DNA of 64,000 bases from Pseudomonas sp. SORT22 (GTDB lineage Bacteria > Pseudomonadota > Gammaproteobacteria > Pseudomonadales > Pseudomonadaceae), in assembly GCF_018417635.1 (NCBI RefSeq), contig NZ_CP071007.1, forward strand, positions 730,001-794,000, read 5' to 3'. Of this stretch, positions 48,230 to 56,765 are shown piece after piece; the stretch's first letter is position 1, and each line of letters starts with the position of its first letter. The position numbers and the translations under genes are program-made. A model generated the notes under the pieces. That model was given only the letters and a program-made list of their open reading frames with translations. It had not been told where the DNA came from and did no database searches.

Positions 48230-49645
48230 ATGCCGTCCAACCTCGCCAAGCTCCCGATCCGCCTGCCCTCCATCGACACTCTGTTGCGTCACCCCGCCAG
48301 CCAGCCGCTGACCGAGCGCTATGGCCGCGACGCGCTGCTGGCGACCTTGCGCCAGTTGCTCGACGACCTGCGCGAGGACGCCCGGCTTGGTCTGCTGGAC
48401 GCCGCCGAACTGGCCGCGCCGGTGCTGCTCGGCCGCGCCGGCGAGCGCCTGGTGGTTCGCCACCGCAGCCAGGTGCGGCGGGTCTTCAACCTCACCGGCA
48501 CGGTGCTGCACACCAACCTGGGCCGGGCCTTGCTGCCCGAGGAAGCTATCGATGCGGTGCAACTGGCGGCCCGCTATCCGCTCAACCTCGAGTTCGACCT
48601 GGCCAGCGGCAAGCGCGGCGATCGCGATGACCTGATTGAAGGCTTGATCCGCGAGCTCACCGGCGCCGAAGCCGTCACCGTGGTCAACAACAACGCCGCT
48701 GCCGTACTGCTGGCGCTCAATAGCCTCGGTGCGCGCAAAGAGGGGATCATCTCGCGCGGTGAGTTGATCGAGATCGGTGGCGCTTTTCGCATTCCCGACA
48801 TCATGGCCCGCGCCGGGGTCAAGCTGCATGAGGTGGGCACCACCAATCGCACCCATGCCCGCGATTACGAGGCGGCCATCGGCCCGCGCAGCGGCCTGTT
48901 GATGCGCGTGCATTGCAGCAATTACAGCATTCAAGGCTTCACCACCCAGGTGCCGACCGCAGAACTGGCGCGCTTGGCTCATCGCCATGATTTGCCCCTG
49001 CTCGAAGACCTCGGCAGCGGCAGCCTGCTCGACTTGAGCCGCTGGGGCCTGCCGGCCGAGCCGACTGTGCGCCAGGCCCTGGCCGATGGCGCCGATCTTG
49101 TCACCTTCAGCGGCGACAAGCTGTTGGGCGGGCCACAGGCTGGCATCATTGTCGGGCGCAAGGACTTGATCGCGCGGATCAAAAAGAACCCGCTCAAGCG
49201 CGCCTTGCGGGTCGACAAGCTCACCCTCGCAGCGCTTGAGGCGGTGCTGGGCTTGTACCGTAATCCTGATCAACTGGCCGAGCGCCTGCCCAGCCTGCGC
49301 CTGCTGACCCGGCCGCAGGCCGAGATCCACCAGCAGGCCGAGCGCTTGCAGCCAGCGTTGGCGCAACAGCTGGGCGAGCAGTGGACGGTCAGCGCAGAGC
49401 TTGCATTGGGCATGATCGGCAGTGGCAGCCAGCCGGTGGCGCGCTTGCCTAGTGCGGCCTTGTGTGTGCGCCCGCAGGTGTCCAAGCGCCTGCGCGGTCG
49501 CGCCTTGCATGGCCTGGAACGCGCGCTGCGGGCCTTGCCGATTCCAGTGCTCGGGCGCATCGATGACGATGCGCTGTGGCTGGACCTGCGCCAGCTCGAT
49601 GATGAAGCCGCGTGGCTGGCGCAACTGGCGCAGGTGCAGGCGTGA
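48230..49645 (+). CDS. selA: L-seryl-tRNA(Sec) selenium transferase SelA
   Basis: The predicted protein is 471 aa (E. coli 463). It is a PLP enzyme that converts seryl-tRNA(Sec) to selenocysteyl-tRNA(Sec) with selenophosphate. The PLP lysine is K297 in [13 protein letters not shown], and the N-terminal tRNA-binding domain begins [20 protein letters not shown] chose the ATG at 48230 over an in-frame TTG 15 nt upstream. It is 62 nt after fdhE, and its stop overlaps the selB GTG. Confidence 0.95.
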   Translation: MPSNLAKLPIRLPSIDTLLRHPASQPLTERYGRDALLATLRQLLDDLREDARLGLLDAAELAAPVLLGRAGERLVVRHRSQVRRVFNLTGTVLHTNLGRALLPEEAIDAVQLAARYPLNLEFDLASGKRGDRDDLIEGLIRELTGAEAVTVVNNNAAAVLLALNSLGARKEGIISRGELIEIGGAFRIPDIMARAGVKLHEVGTTNRTHARDYEAAIGPRSGLLMRVHCSNYSIQGFTTQVPTAELARLAHRHDLPLLEDLGSGSLLDLSRWGLPAEPTVRQALADGADLVTFSGDKLLGGPQAGIIVGRKDLIARIKKNPLKRALRVDKLTLAALEAVLGLYRNPDQLAERLPSLRLLTRPQAEIHQQAERLQPALAQQLGEQWTVSAELALGMIGSGSQPVARLPSAALCVRPQVSKRLRGRALHGLERALRALPIPVLGRIDDDALWLDLRQLDDEAAWLAQLAQVQA

Positions 49646-51561
49646 TTATCGGTACCGCCGGGCATATCGACCACGGCAAGACCGCTTTGCTCGAGGCCCT
49701 GACCGGCCAGGCGGGCGACCAGCGCCGGGAAGAGCGCGAGCGCGGCATGACCATCGACCTCGGTTATCGTTATGCCGCCCTCAGCCCTGGCGCAGCTCTA
49801 ACCGGCTTTATCGACGTGCCCGGTCACGAGCGGTTTATCCACAACATGCTCGCTGGCGCCCAGGGCATCGACCTGGTGCTGCTGGTCGTGGCCGCCGATG
49901 ACGGGGTGATGCCGCAGACCCGCGAGCACCTGGCGATTGTCGAGCTGCTGGGCATTCCCCAGGCCTTGGTGGTGATCAGCAAATGCGACCGGGTCGAGCC
50001 GCAGCGGCTGCAGGAAGTGCAAGCCCAGGTCAGCGTGCTGCTGGCTGCCGGGCCGTATGCGGGGGCATTGCAGTTTGCAGTTTCCAGCGTCACTGGCGAG
50101 GGCATCGAGGCGCTGCGCCAGGCCTTGCTGGCGGCTCAGGCTGAGGTTAGCCAGCGCAGCAGCCAGGGCGGTTTTCGCCTGGCCATTGACCGCGCTTTTG
50201 CGGTTGCCGGTGCCGGCATCGTGGTCACCGGCACGGCGCTGGACGGGCGTGTGCAACTGGGCGACAGCCTGCTGCTCGGCAAAGCCGGCAAGCCGGTGCG
50301 GGTGCGTGGCCTGCATGCGCAGAACCAGGCCGCCGTCGAGGCCCAAGCCGGGCAGCGGGTGGCCTTGAACATCAGTGCCGAGCGCCTGGCCCTTGAGCAG
50401 ATTCACCGCGGTGACTGGCTGCTTGCCGAGTGGCTGCATGCGCCGACCCAGCGCGTGGACATCGAGCTGCAACTGCTGGCCAGCGAACTGCGCGCCTTCG
50501 AGCACTTCAGCCCGGTGCATGTGCACCTGGGCACCCAGGATGTCACCGCCCGGGTAGCGTTGTTGCAGGGCGAGCATGTGCTACCGGGCAAGCGCATGTT
50601 CGCCCAACTGCTCACCAATGCACCGGTACAGGCGGTGCACGGTGATCGCCTGGTGCTGCGTGACCAGCGTGCGCAACGTACCCTCGGTGGCGGCCGGGTG
50701 CTCGATCCCTTTGCACCTGCGCGCCAGCGCCGCAGCGAGGCGCGCATTGCCCAGTTGCAGGCCCTGGCTGGCGCCGACAGCCTTGAGCAGGCCTTGCCGG
50801 CGCTGCTGGCCAGTGATGACCTGGGCCTCGACCCGCAACGCCTGGAGCGCCAGTTCAATCGCCTGCGCAGCCGCTGGCAACTGCCGGCCAATGTCCAGGT
50901 AATCGCCACTCGCCAAGGCCCGCTGCTGTTCACCGATGAGCATTGGCAAACATTGCAAACGGCGTTGCTGGAGGGGCTGGCGCGGTTTCATGAACAGGAG
51001 CCGGACCAGCTCGGTCCTGATCGTGATCGCTTGCGCCGCTTTGTTGGCCTGACCCTTGAGCGCCCGGCCTTCATCAGCCTGGTGGATGAACTGCTCGCCA
51101 GCGGCAGGTTGGTCAGCAGCGGGCCCTGGCTGCACCTGCCCGAGCACCAGATACGCTTGAGCGATGCTGACTCGCAGCTGTGGAGCCAGGTGCAGCCATT
51201 GCTGGTCGAGGGGCTGTTCGACCCGCCCTGGGTACGCGACCTGGCCAGGTCGCTACAAGTCGATGAAGCCGAGGTGCGCCTGTTGCTGCGCAAGCTTGGG
51301 CGTTTGGGCCAGGTGCACCAGGTGGTGCGCGATCTGTTCTATCCTGAGGCCACGATCCGGCAAATGGCGGCTATGCTCTTGCAGCTGGCCAGCGACGATC
51401 CGGTGGTGCAGGTGGCGGCGTTTCGCGATGTGCTGGGGATCGGGCGCAAGCGCAGTGTGCAGATACTCGAGTACTTCGACCGCATCGGCCTGACCCGGCG
51501 TGTCGGTGACCGACGCCAGGTTCGCGCCGACAATGCCCTGGCCCAGGCGCCGGGGCAGTAA
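49642..51561 (+). CDS. selB: Selenocysteine-specific elongation factor SelB
   Basis: The predicted protein is 639 aa (E. coli 614). The EF-Tu-like G domain begins directly at the start: [20 protein letters not shown], followed by [17 protein letters not shown] and SKCDR. Domains II and III follow, then four C-terminal winged-helix domains (about 370-639) that bind the SECIS hairpin. The start is a GTG at 49642 (GTGA overlap with the selA TGA); a longer in-frame ATG inside selA would add 10 residues that homologues lack. Together with selA and the downstream tRNA it completes the decoding machinery for fdnG. Confidence 0.95.
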   Translation: MIIGTAGHIDHGKTALLEALTGQAGDQRREERERGMTIDLGYRYAALSPGAALTGFIDVPGHERFIHNMLAGAQGIDLVLLVVAADDGVMPQTREHLAIVELLGIPQALVVISKCDRVEPQRLQEVQAQVSVLLAAGPYAGALQFAVSSVTGEGIEALRQALLAAQAEVSQRSSQGGFRLAIDRAFAVAGAGIVVTGTALDGRVQLGDSLLLGKAGKPVRVRGLHAQNQAAVEAQAGQRVALNISAERLALEQIHRGDWLLAEWLHAPTQRVDIELQLLASELRAFEHFSPVHVHLGTQDVTARVALLQGEHVLPGKRMFAQLLTNAPVQAVHGDRLVLRDQRAQRTLGGGRVLDPFAPARQRRSEARIAQLQALAGADSLEQALPALLASDDLGLDPQRLERQFNRLRSRWQLPANVQVIATRQGPLLFTDEHWQTLQTALLEGLARFHEQEPDQLGPDRDRLRRFVGLTLERPAFISLVDELLASGRLVSSGPWLHLPEHQIRLSDADSQLWSQVQPLLVEGLFDPPWVRDLARSLQVDEAEVRLLLRKLGRLGQVHQVVRDLFYPEATIRQMAAMLLQLASDDPVVQVAAFRDVLGIGRKRSVQILEYFDRIGLTRRVGDRRQVRADNALAQAPGQ

Positions 51562-51570
51562 CCCGTTCAA

Positions 51571-51666
51571 GGAAGGCAATCGCGCCCGGTGGCGCGGCCG
51601 GGCTTCAAACCCGGTTGGGGACGGCAGCCGTTCCCGGGCAGGTTCGACTCCCGCTGCCTTCCGCCA
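51571..51666 (+). tRNA. selC: tRNA-Sec (TCA)
   Basis: This 96-nt tRNA has an 8-bp acceptor stem GGAAGGCA/TGCCTTCC, an encoded GCCA end and anticodon TCA at 51605-51607 in the loop CTTCAAA. The long D arm, the extra-long variable arm and the GGTTCGACTCC T-loop match E. coli selC. It is 9 nt after the selB stop. Its 3' end is 3 nt from the convergent asparaginase stop. Confidence 0.95.
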
Positions 51667-51669
51667 TTT

Positions 51670-52662
51670 CTACTGGGCGCGCTCGCCGCACAGGTCCTGG
51701 GCGAACCAGTGTTCCGCCGCTTGCACATCGAGCCCGGCACCGAGCAAAGCGAACATCTTGCCCAGCGCCGCTTCGCGGGTCATGCCGCCGGCGCTGACCA
51801 GGCCGGTATCGCGCAGGCGGCTGCCGGCCGCATAGGTGTCGAAGTGCACCGCGCCTTCCGGACACTGGCTGATGGCCGCAATCAACACCCCGCCTTGGCG
51901 GGCGTCGTGCAGCGCATCGAGCAGGTCCTGATCGTCCGATGGCCCGGTGCCGCTGCCGTAGCACTCCAGCAGCAAGCCCTGCACGCCGCTAGAGAGCAGG
52001 CCGCGCAGATGGCCGACCTGCAGCCCGGGGAACACCGGCAGCACCATCAGGTTTACCGGTTGGCGTGGCTGGCGGTAATCCAGGCAGGCCGGGAGCGACT
52101 CGGCGCGTTGTCCATCGCGCTCACGCGGCAGCGCGGCGAAGGCATCGAAGGCTTCGCTGCGCAGCTTCGACGTGCGCGCGCCGTGCAGCAGCTGGCCGTG
52201 GAAATACAGCTGCACGCCATTGTCGATACCGGATGCCATCACCCGCAGGGCGCCGCAAAGGTTGTCCCAGGCGTCGCTGTCGGCGGTGCCGGCCGGCAAC
52301 ATCGAGCCGGTCAGCAGTACCGGTACTGGCAGGCCGAGCAGCAAAAACGACAGCGCCGCTGCGGTGTAGGCCAGGGTGTCGGTGCCGTGCAGCAGCAGGA
52401 TACCGTCGTGGCCATCGCGCTCCACCGCTTCGACAATCGCCTCGCGCATGGCCAGCCAGTTGCTTTGCTGCATGTTGGCGCTGTCGATCAATGGCCGCAG
52501 TTCGCGCAGCCGCCAGCTCAACAGCGGTGCATCGGCCATTTGCTCCAGGTGCTCGCGCATACGCGCTTCAAAGCCGCCGGCAGGCGCCAGACCCTGCGGG
52601 GTTTGCAGCATGCCGATGGTGCCGCCGGTGTACAGCACCAGAAGGTTGTTGACGGCGCGCAT
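51670..52662 (-). CDS. ansA: L-asparaginase, cytoplasmic type I-like
   Basis: The predicted protein is 330 aa. It hydrolyses asparagine to aspartate and ammonia. The first catalytic threonine is in LYTGGTIGM and the second in LLHGTDTLAYTAAALSF; both match the asparaginase/glutaminase signatures. A lack of signal peptide and the overall length fit the cytoplasmic AnsA type. It starts 1 bp after the stop of the AGCS symporter gene on the same strand, so uptake and deamidation are probably one operon. Glutaminase side activity cannot be judged from sequence. Confidence 0.88.
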   Translation of the reverse strand: MRAVNNLLVLYTGGTIGMLQTPQGLAPAGGFEARMREHLEQMADAPLLSWRLRELRPLIDSANMQQSNWLAMREAIVEAVERDGHDGILLLHGTDTLAYTAAALSFLLLGLPVPVLLTGSMLPAGTADSDAWDNLCGALRVMASGIDNGVQLYFHGQLLHGARTSKLRSEAFDAFAALPRERDGQRAESLPACLDYRQPRQPVNLMVLPVFPGLQVGHLRGLLSSGVQGLLLECYGSGTGPSDDQDLLDALHDARQGGVLIAAISQCPEGAVHFDTYAAGSRLRDTGLVSAGGMTREAALGKMFALLGAGLDVQAAEHWFAQDLCGERAQ

Positions 52663-52663
52663 G

Positions 52664-54106
52664 TCAGCTCTGCGTCTGTGCGTTGGCGACGTTGACGTCG
52701 GTCCGGGTCTCGACCTGCGGATTCACTGGCCAGGCGGCCGGGTCCAGGTCCAGGTCGGAAAACTTCGACGCATCGAACACTGGCTGGGCGATACCGGCGC
52801 GGCGCTGTTCGTCGTAGTCGCGCATCACCCGCAGGCCGACCTTGAACAGCAGCGCCAGGGCTACCAGGTTGACGAACGCCAGGCAGGTCATGGTGATGTC
52901 GGCGAAAGCGAACACGGTCGACAGGTTTTGCACCGAACCCCAGAGAATCAGCAGCAGTACCAGGCCGCGGTAGCCCAGCAGCACCAGGCGGTTGCGGGTG
53001 AAGAACTGCAGGCTGGTTTCGCCCAGGTAGTAGTTGTAGAGGATGCAGGTGAAGACGAACAGCGACAGCGCGACGCTGACGAAAATCCGTCCCCAGTCAC
53101 CGACTACCGCAGCCAGGGAGTTCTGGGTCAGGGCAATGCCGTCACCTTCAAAGCCTGGGGTGTAGAAGCCCGACAGCAGGATCAGCAGTGCGGTGCAGGT
53201 GCAGATCACGAAGGTGTCGAGGAACACGCTGAACGCCTGGACCACACCTTGGGCGGCCGGGTGTTTCACCGCGGCCACGGCGGCGACGTTCGGCGCACTG
53301 CCAAGGCCGGCTTCGTTGGCGAACACGCCACGTTTGACGCCCATGACGATAGCGCTGCCGAGCAGGCCGGCAAAGGCCGGATCAAGGCCGAAAGCGCTCT
53401 TGACGATGGTTTCGAGCATGGCCGGCACGTGTTCGATCTGGGTGAAGATCACGTACAGGGTCACGCCGATGTAGGCCAGGGTCTTGACCGGGACCAGCAG
53501 GTCGGACACCGAGGCGATACGCTTGATACCGCCGATGAACACCAGGCCGAGCAGGGCGGCGAGGGCGATACCGGTGTATTTCGGCTCGAAGCCGAAGGCG
53601 TTCTGCAGCGAGTGGGTCACGGTGTAGGACTGCAGGCCATTGAAGGTAAAGCCGTAGGTCACCAGCAGCAGAATCGCGAACACCATCGCCATCCAGCGCA
53701 GCTTCAGGCCGTGCTGGATGTAGTAGGCCGGGCCGCCACGGTACAGGCCGTCGCCGTCGCTACGTTTGTAGACCTGGGCCAGGGTGCACTCGAAAAAGCT
53801 GCTGGACATGCCCACCAGCGCGGTCACCCACATCCAGAACACCGCGCCCGGGCCGCCGAGGGTCACGGCGATGCCGACACCGGCGATGTTACCGGCACCG
53901 ACGCGGCCGGCCAGGCTCAGCATCAGCGCCTGGAACGAGCTCAGCTGGCCTGCCTGGCCGCGCAGGGATTCCTTGAAGACGCTGAACATGTGGCCGAAAT
54001 GGCGGAACTGGACGAAACGGGAGCGCAGGGTGAAGTAGCTGCCGAGTCCGACGATAAGCACGATGAGGAGTTTCCCCGAGAGGAAATCGTTGAGCGCTTC
54101 GAGCAT
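52664..54106 (-). CDS. AGCS-family sodium:amino-acid (alanine/glycine type) symporter
   Basis: The predicted protein is 480 aa with about 11 membrane helices. The AGCS signature region is RVGAGNIAGVGIAVTLGGPG (about residues 66-85), and AIVMGVKRGVFANEAGLGSA is the second conserved stretch. The family imports alanine, glycine or related amino acids with sodium. Being co-transcribed with an asparaginase suggests asparagine or glutamine as a substrate; that is inference. The ATG at 54104-54106 (MLEALNDFLSGKL) is preceded by GAGGTC on the minus strand; a longer frame would add 25 residues of low-quality sequence. Confidence 0.88.
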   Translation of the reverse strand: MLEALNDFLSGKLLIVLIVGLGSYFTLRSRFVQFRHFGHMFSVFKESLRGQAGQLSSFQALMLSLAGRVGAGNIAGVGIAVTLGGPGAVFWMWVTALVGMSSSFFECTLAQVYKRSDGDGLYRGGPAYYIQHGLKLRWMAMVFAILLLVTYGFTFNGLQSYTVTHSLQNAFGFEPKYTGIALAALLGLVFIGGIKRIASVSDLLVPVKTLAYIGVTLYVIFTQIEHVPAMLETIVKSAFGLDPAFAGLLGSAIVMGVKRGVFANEAGLGSAPNVAAVAAVKHPAAQGVVQAFSVFLDTFVICTCTALLILLSGFYTPGFEGDGIALTQNSLAAVVGDWGRIFVSVALSLFVFTCILYNYYLGETSLQFFTRNRLVLLGYRGLVLLLILWGSVQNLSTVFAFADITMTCLAFVNLVALALLFKVGLRVMRDYDEQRRAGIAQPVFDASKFSDLDLDPAAWPVNPQVETRTDVNVANAQTQS

Positions 54107-54228
54107 GAAATGACCTCGATTCTTATTCTTCGCATGAAAGACGACAGGCCGGCGTCGATGCGCCGTGTCCGTGGGGCGCATGGTTGGTCATGACAAGACT
54201 GGTTACAATTTCGCGGGTTGCTCTCAGT

Positions 54229-54266
54229 TGATGCGACTTGATGCTAAACTGGCGCCTGTCGCATCA
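54229..54266 (+). promoter_or_regulatory. Inverted repeat in the symporter/regulator intergenic region
   Basis: TGATGCGAC (54229-54237) and GTCGCATCA (54258-54266) are perfect 9-bp arms with a 20-bp spacer. An extended -10-like TGCTAAACT (54242-54250) for the regulator lies between the arms. This fits an operator that controls the divergent pair. Confidence 0.5.
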
Positions 54267-54281
54267 CCTGGAACAGCTCAC

Positions 54282-55100
54282 ATGAGCGAACATCTCGGCG
54301 CCAATCTCAAGCTCGCCTGCAGCCACTACCGCTCTATCTCGGAAGTTTGCCGGCAGCTGTCGATCAATCGTGCACAGTTCAACAAGTACCTGAGCGGGCA
54401 AAGCCAGCCGACGGCGTACAACCTCAAGCGCATCGGCGATTTCTTCGGTGTCGAGGATTACGAACTGGGTTTGCCGCCGGAGCAGTTCGCGCGCCTGATT
54501 GGTGCGCGCAGTACCGCCAACCAGGCGCTCAGCCACAACGATCCGCTGGCCGAGCTGCTGCGGCCGTTGCGCGAACACGCCGGCAACCTGTCGCGCTATT
54601 GCGGTTACTACTTCGAATACTCCAACTGCATGTCGGTACCCGGCTCCATCCTGCTGTCGCTGGTGCACCTGCGCGAAGAGCGCGGCAGTTTTCTGTTCGA
54701 GCGCCAGGAGCGTCAGGAGCGCTCCAGCAGTACCGATGTGCAGGCCGAAGACTGGGTGCGCTGCCGTTACCTGGGCGCGGCGTTCCAGTTGCAGGACCGC
54801 CTGTTTCTGCTCGATTACGAATCGCTGACGGTCAACGAGATGAGCCAGACCATCCTCATTCCCAGCTTCAAGAGTCGCATCACCCGCCTCAACGGTCTCA
54901 AGACCGGGGTTTCCAGCGGTGACCGGCGCACCCCGGCCTGCACCCGGGTGGTGTGGGAGTTCCTCGGCACCGAGATCAACCGCATCAGCGCCTACCGCCA
55001 GGTCAAGCTGTACCGCCCGGACGATCCACGGATCGACGACGACGTGCGTGAACGCCTGAGCGCCGGGCCGATCCGCAACGGCCTGTTCGAGATTGAATAA
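54282..55100 (+). CDS. XRE-type helix-turn-helix transcriptional regulator
   Basis: The predicted protein is 272 aa. The N-terminal HTH (about residues 12-62: VCRQLSINRAQFNKYLSGQS, then TAYNLKRIGDFFGV) is Cro/C1-like. The C-terminal region of about 200 aa contains an RYCGYYFEYSNC segment and beta-rich sequence, and resembles no effector domain I recognise. The start at ATG 54282 (MSEHLGANLKLACSHY) was chosen; longer in-frame starts run through the inverted repeat. It is divergent from the symporter-asparaginase operon, so it is probably its regulator. Confidence 0.8.
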   Translation: MSEHLGANLKLACSHYRSISEVCRQLSINRAQFNKYLSGQSQPTAYNLKRIGDFFGVEDYELGLPPEQFARLIGARSTANQALSHNDPLAELLRPLREHAGNLSRYCGYYFEYSNCMSVPGSILLSLVHLREERGSFLFERQERQERSSSTDVQAEDWVRCRYLGAAFQLQDRLFLLDYESLTVNEMSQTILIPSFKSRITRLNGLKTGVSSGDRRTPACTRVVWEFLGTEINRISAYRQVKLYRPDDPRIDDDVRERLSAGPIRNGLFEIE

Positions 55101-55105
55101 CCCGC

Positions 55106-55945
55106 TTAGCCGAGAATGAACTCGGCCACCACCTGCGCCACCTGATTGGCCACCGCCGGCTTGTCGCGCAGGTGTGCGGCAATGCCGTGATCGCAGTCGG
55201 TCAGCAGCAGGCATTCCAGGTGCGGTGCCGGCACGGCGCGCAGCAGGGCCTGGGTGACTTCTTCAGGGATCGGGCTATAGCGCTGGGCGCCGGCCAGCCA
55301 CAAGGTGCCGGCCGAGGTGCCTTCGGCTTGCCCGTAGGCTTTGGAGTTGAGCCCGTCGAATTCGCCGATCACCAGCAGCACCCGGCCCGCAAACGAGCGC
55401 AGAAACTCGTAGCTGTCGCAGTCGAGAAAGCCGTAGGGCTGGCGGATCGCTGCGCTGAAGGCCGGGCCGAACGGCGCCTGGTGGGCGGCGTCCGGGTAAA
55501 CCGCCGGGCAGATCAGCACCAGTTTGTCGATGGCGGGCGTTTGCGCTGCCAGTTTCAGCGCGATGGCGCCGCCCAGGCTGTGGCCGAGCAGGGTCTGGCA
55601 GCGCTCGGCGATATGCCGGTGAAAGCGCTGCGCTTCTTCCAGGTTGGTGGTCAGCGACGGCTGCGGCGCGCCGGGCTCGGCGGCCAGGCTGTGGCCGGAG
55701 AGGTTGCCGGTCAGTGAGCCGATCCCCTGCTGCTGCAGGCGATACAGCAGCGGGTTGAGGCGGGTGAAGTCCGAGCGCGCGCCACCGATCACGAACATCG
55801 GCGCAGCGCGCTCCTGGTCAGGTATAAGCAGCCGCGCCTGTTGCTGGAAACCGTCGAAGGTTTCGCTGATGAAGCGCTCGGTAGCCGGCGCGGGTTCGTC
55901 GTACTGCCAGGTGGAGCGTTGAGTCGAAATTGCTTCCAGGTGCAT
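55106..55945 (-). CDS. Alpha/beta-hydrolase of unknown substrate
   Basis: The predicted protein is 279 aa. The nucleophile elbow GHSLGG (serine near residue 123), the acid candidate in LVIGEFDGL and a late histidine in TDCDHGIAAH form a plausible Ser-Asp-His triad. No signal peptide is seen. The ATG at 55943-55945 is preceded by GGCGGTG on the minus strand; a GTG two codons earlier is possible. It starts 9 nt after the TauE-like gene, as the third gene of a minus-strand trio. It ends 5 nt from the convergent regulator stop. Confidence 0.78.
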   Translation of the reverse strand: MHLEAISTQRSTWQYDEPAPATERFISETFDGFQQQARLLIPDQERAAPMFVIGGARSDFTRLNPLLYRLQQQGIGSLTGNLSGHSLAAEPGAPQPSLTTNLEEAQRFHRHIAERCQTLLGHSLGGAIALKLAAQTPAIDKLVLICPAVYPDAAHQAPFGPAFSAAIRQPYGFLDCDSYEFLRSFAGRVLLVIGEFDGLNSKAYGQAEGTSAGTLWLAGAQRYSPIPEEVTQALLRAVPAPHLECLLLTDCDHGIAAHLRDKPAVANQVAQVVAEFILG

Positions 55946-55954
55946 GGACACCGC

Positions 55955-56749
55955 CTATAGAAACTGATGTTGCAGCCATTCGCCAAGGGGGTTGCCGGCG
56001 CTGAGCAGCAGCTTGAGGGCCATGATGCAGCACACGCAGACCAGCAGCGGCTTGATCAGTTTAGGACCGAAATGCACCGCGCAGCGAGCCCCCAGTTGCG
56101 CGCCGACGAAGGCCGCGCAAGCCATCGCCAGGGCCAGCGGCCAGACGATCGCGCCGCTCAGGGAAAACACCGACAGCGCCCCGAGGTTGCAGGCGGCGTT
56201 GAGCAGTTTGCTGTTGCACACCGCGCGCAGCATCGGCTGGCCGAGCAGAACCACGCACGCCACCATGTAGAACGAGCCAACGCCGGGGCCGAACACCCCG
56301 TCGTAGAAGCCGATCACCGGCGCCACCGCCAGGCAGAACAGGCTGATCGAGATCCTCGCCTTGCGCTGCTGCTCGTCCGGCTTGGGGCTGAAGGCAAAGT
56401 AGGCGGCCACCAGGATCAGCAGCACCGGTACGCAGGCCTGGAGGAAACTCTTGGGCACCAGGCTCACCGACAGCGCCCCGAGGGCGCCACCGGCAAAAGC
56501 CATGGCCGCCATGGGCAGGCCGCGCTTCCAGTCGATCATGCCCTTGCGGGCAAAGGCAAAGGTGGCCGAGACCGTCGCCGAGGCGGCCTGGAACTTGTTG
56601 GTGGCGATTGCTGCCAGCGGGTCGATGCCGGCAACGAACAGCACCGGCAGGGTGATCAGCCCGCCGCCGCCGGCGATGGCATCGAAAAATCCGGCCATCA
56701 GCGCTACCGACGCCAGGGTCAGCAGCAGGGTGATATCAATTTCCATCAT
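55955..56749 (-). CDS. TauE/SafE-family membrane permease
   Basis: The predicted protein is 264 aa with about 8 membrane helices in two repeats. The family signature FFDAIAGGGGLITLPVL (about residues 21-37) and the second-repeat counterpart FYDGVFGPGVGSFYM (about 148-162) are present. Members export sulfite, sulfoacetate or other small anions. Either of two adjacent ATG codons (56749 or 56746) may be the start. It lies between the oxygenase gene (16-nt gap) and the hydrolase gene (9-nt gap). Confidence 0.85.
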   Translation of the reverse strand: MMEIDITLLLTLASVALMAGFFDAIAGGGGLITLPVLFVAGIDPLAAIATNKFQAASATVSATFAFARKGMIDWKRGLPMAAMAFAGGALGALSVSLVPKSFLQACVPVLLILVAAYFAFSPKPDEQQRKARISISLFCLAVAPVIGFYDGVFGPGVGSFYMVACVVLLGQPMLRAVCNSKLLNAACNLGALSVFSLSGAIVWPLALAMACAAFVGAQLGARCAVHFGPKLIKPLLVCVCCIMALKLLLSAGNPLGEWLQHQFL

Positions 56750-56765
56750 CGGGGGGGTCCCTTGT

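Noticed and set aside
52376-54193. 605-aa open frame on the plus strand opposite the symporter and asparaginase
   Set aside because: Gln/Glu/His-rich shadow sequence; the minus-strand genes have clear family motifs and starts.
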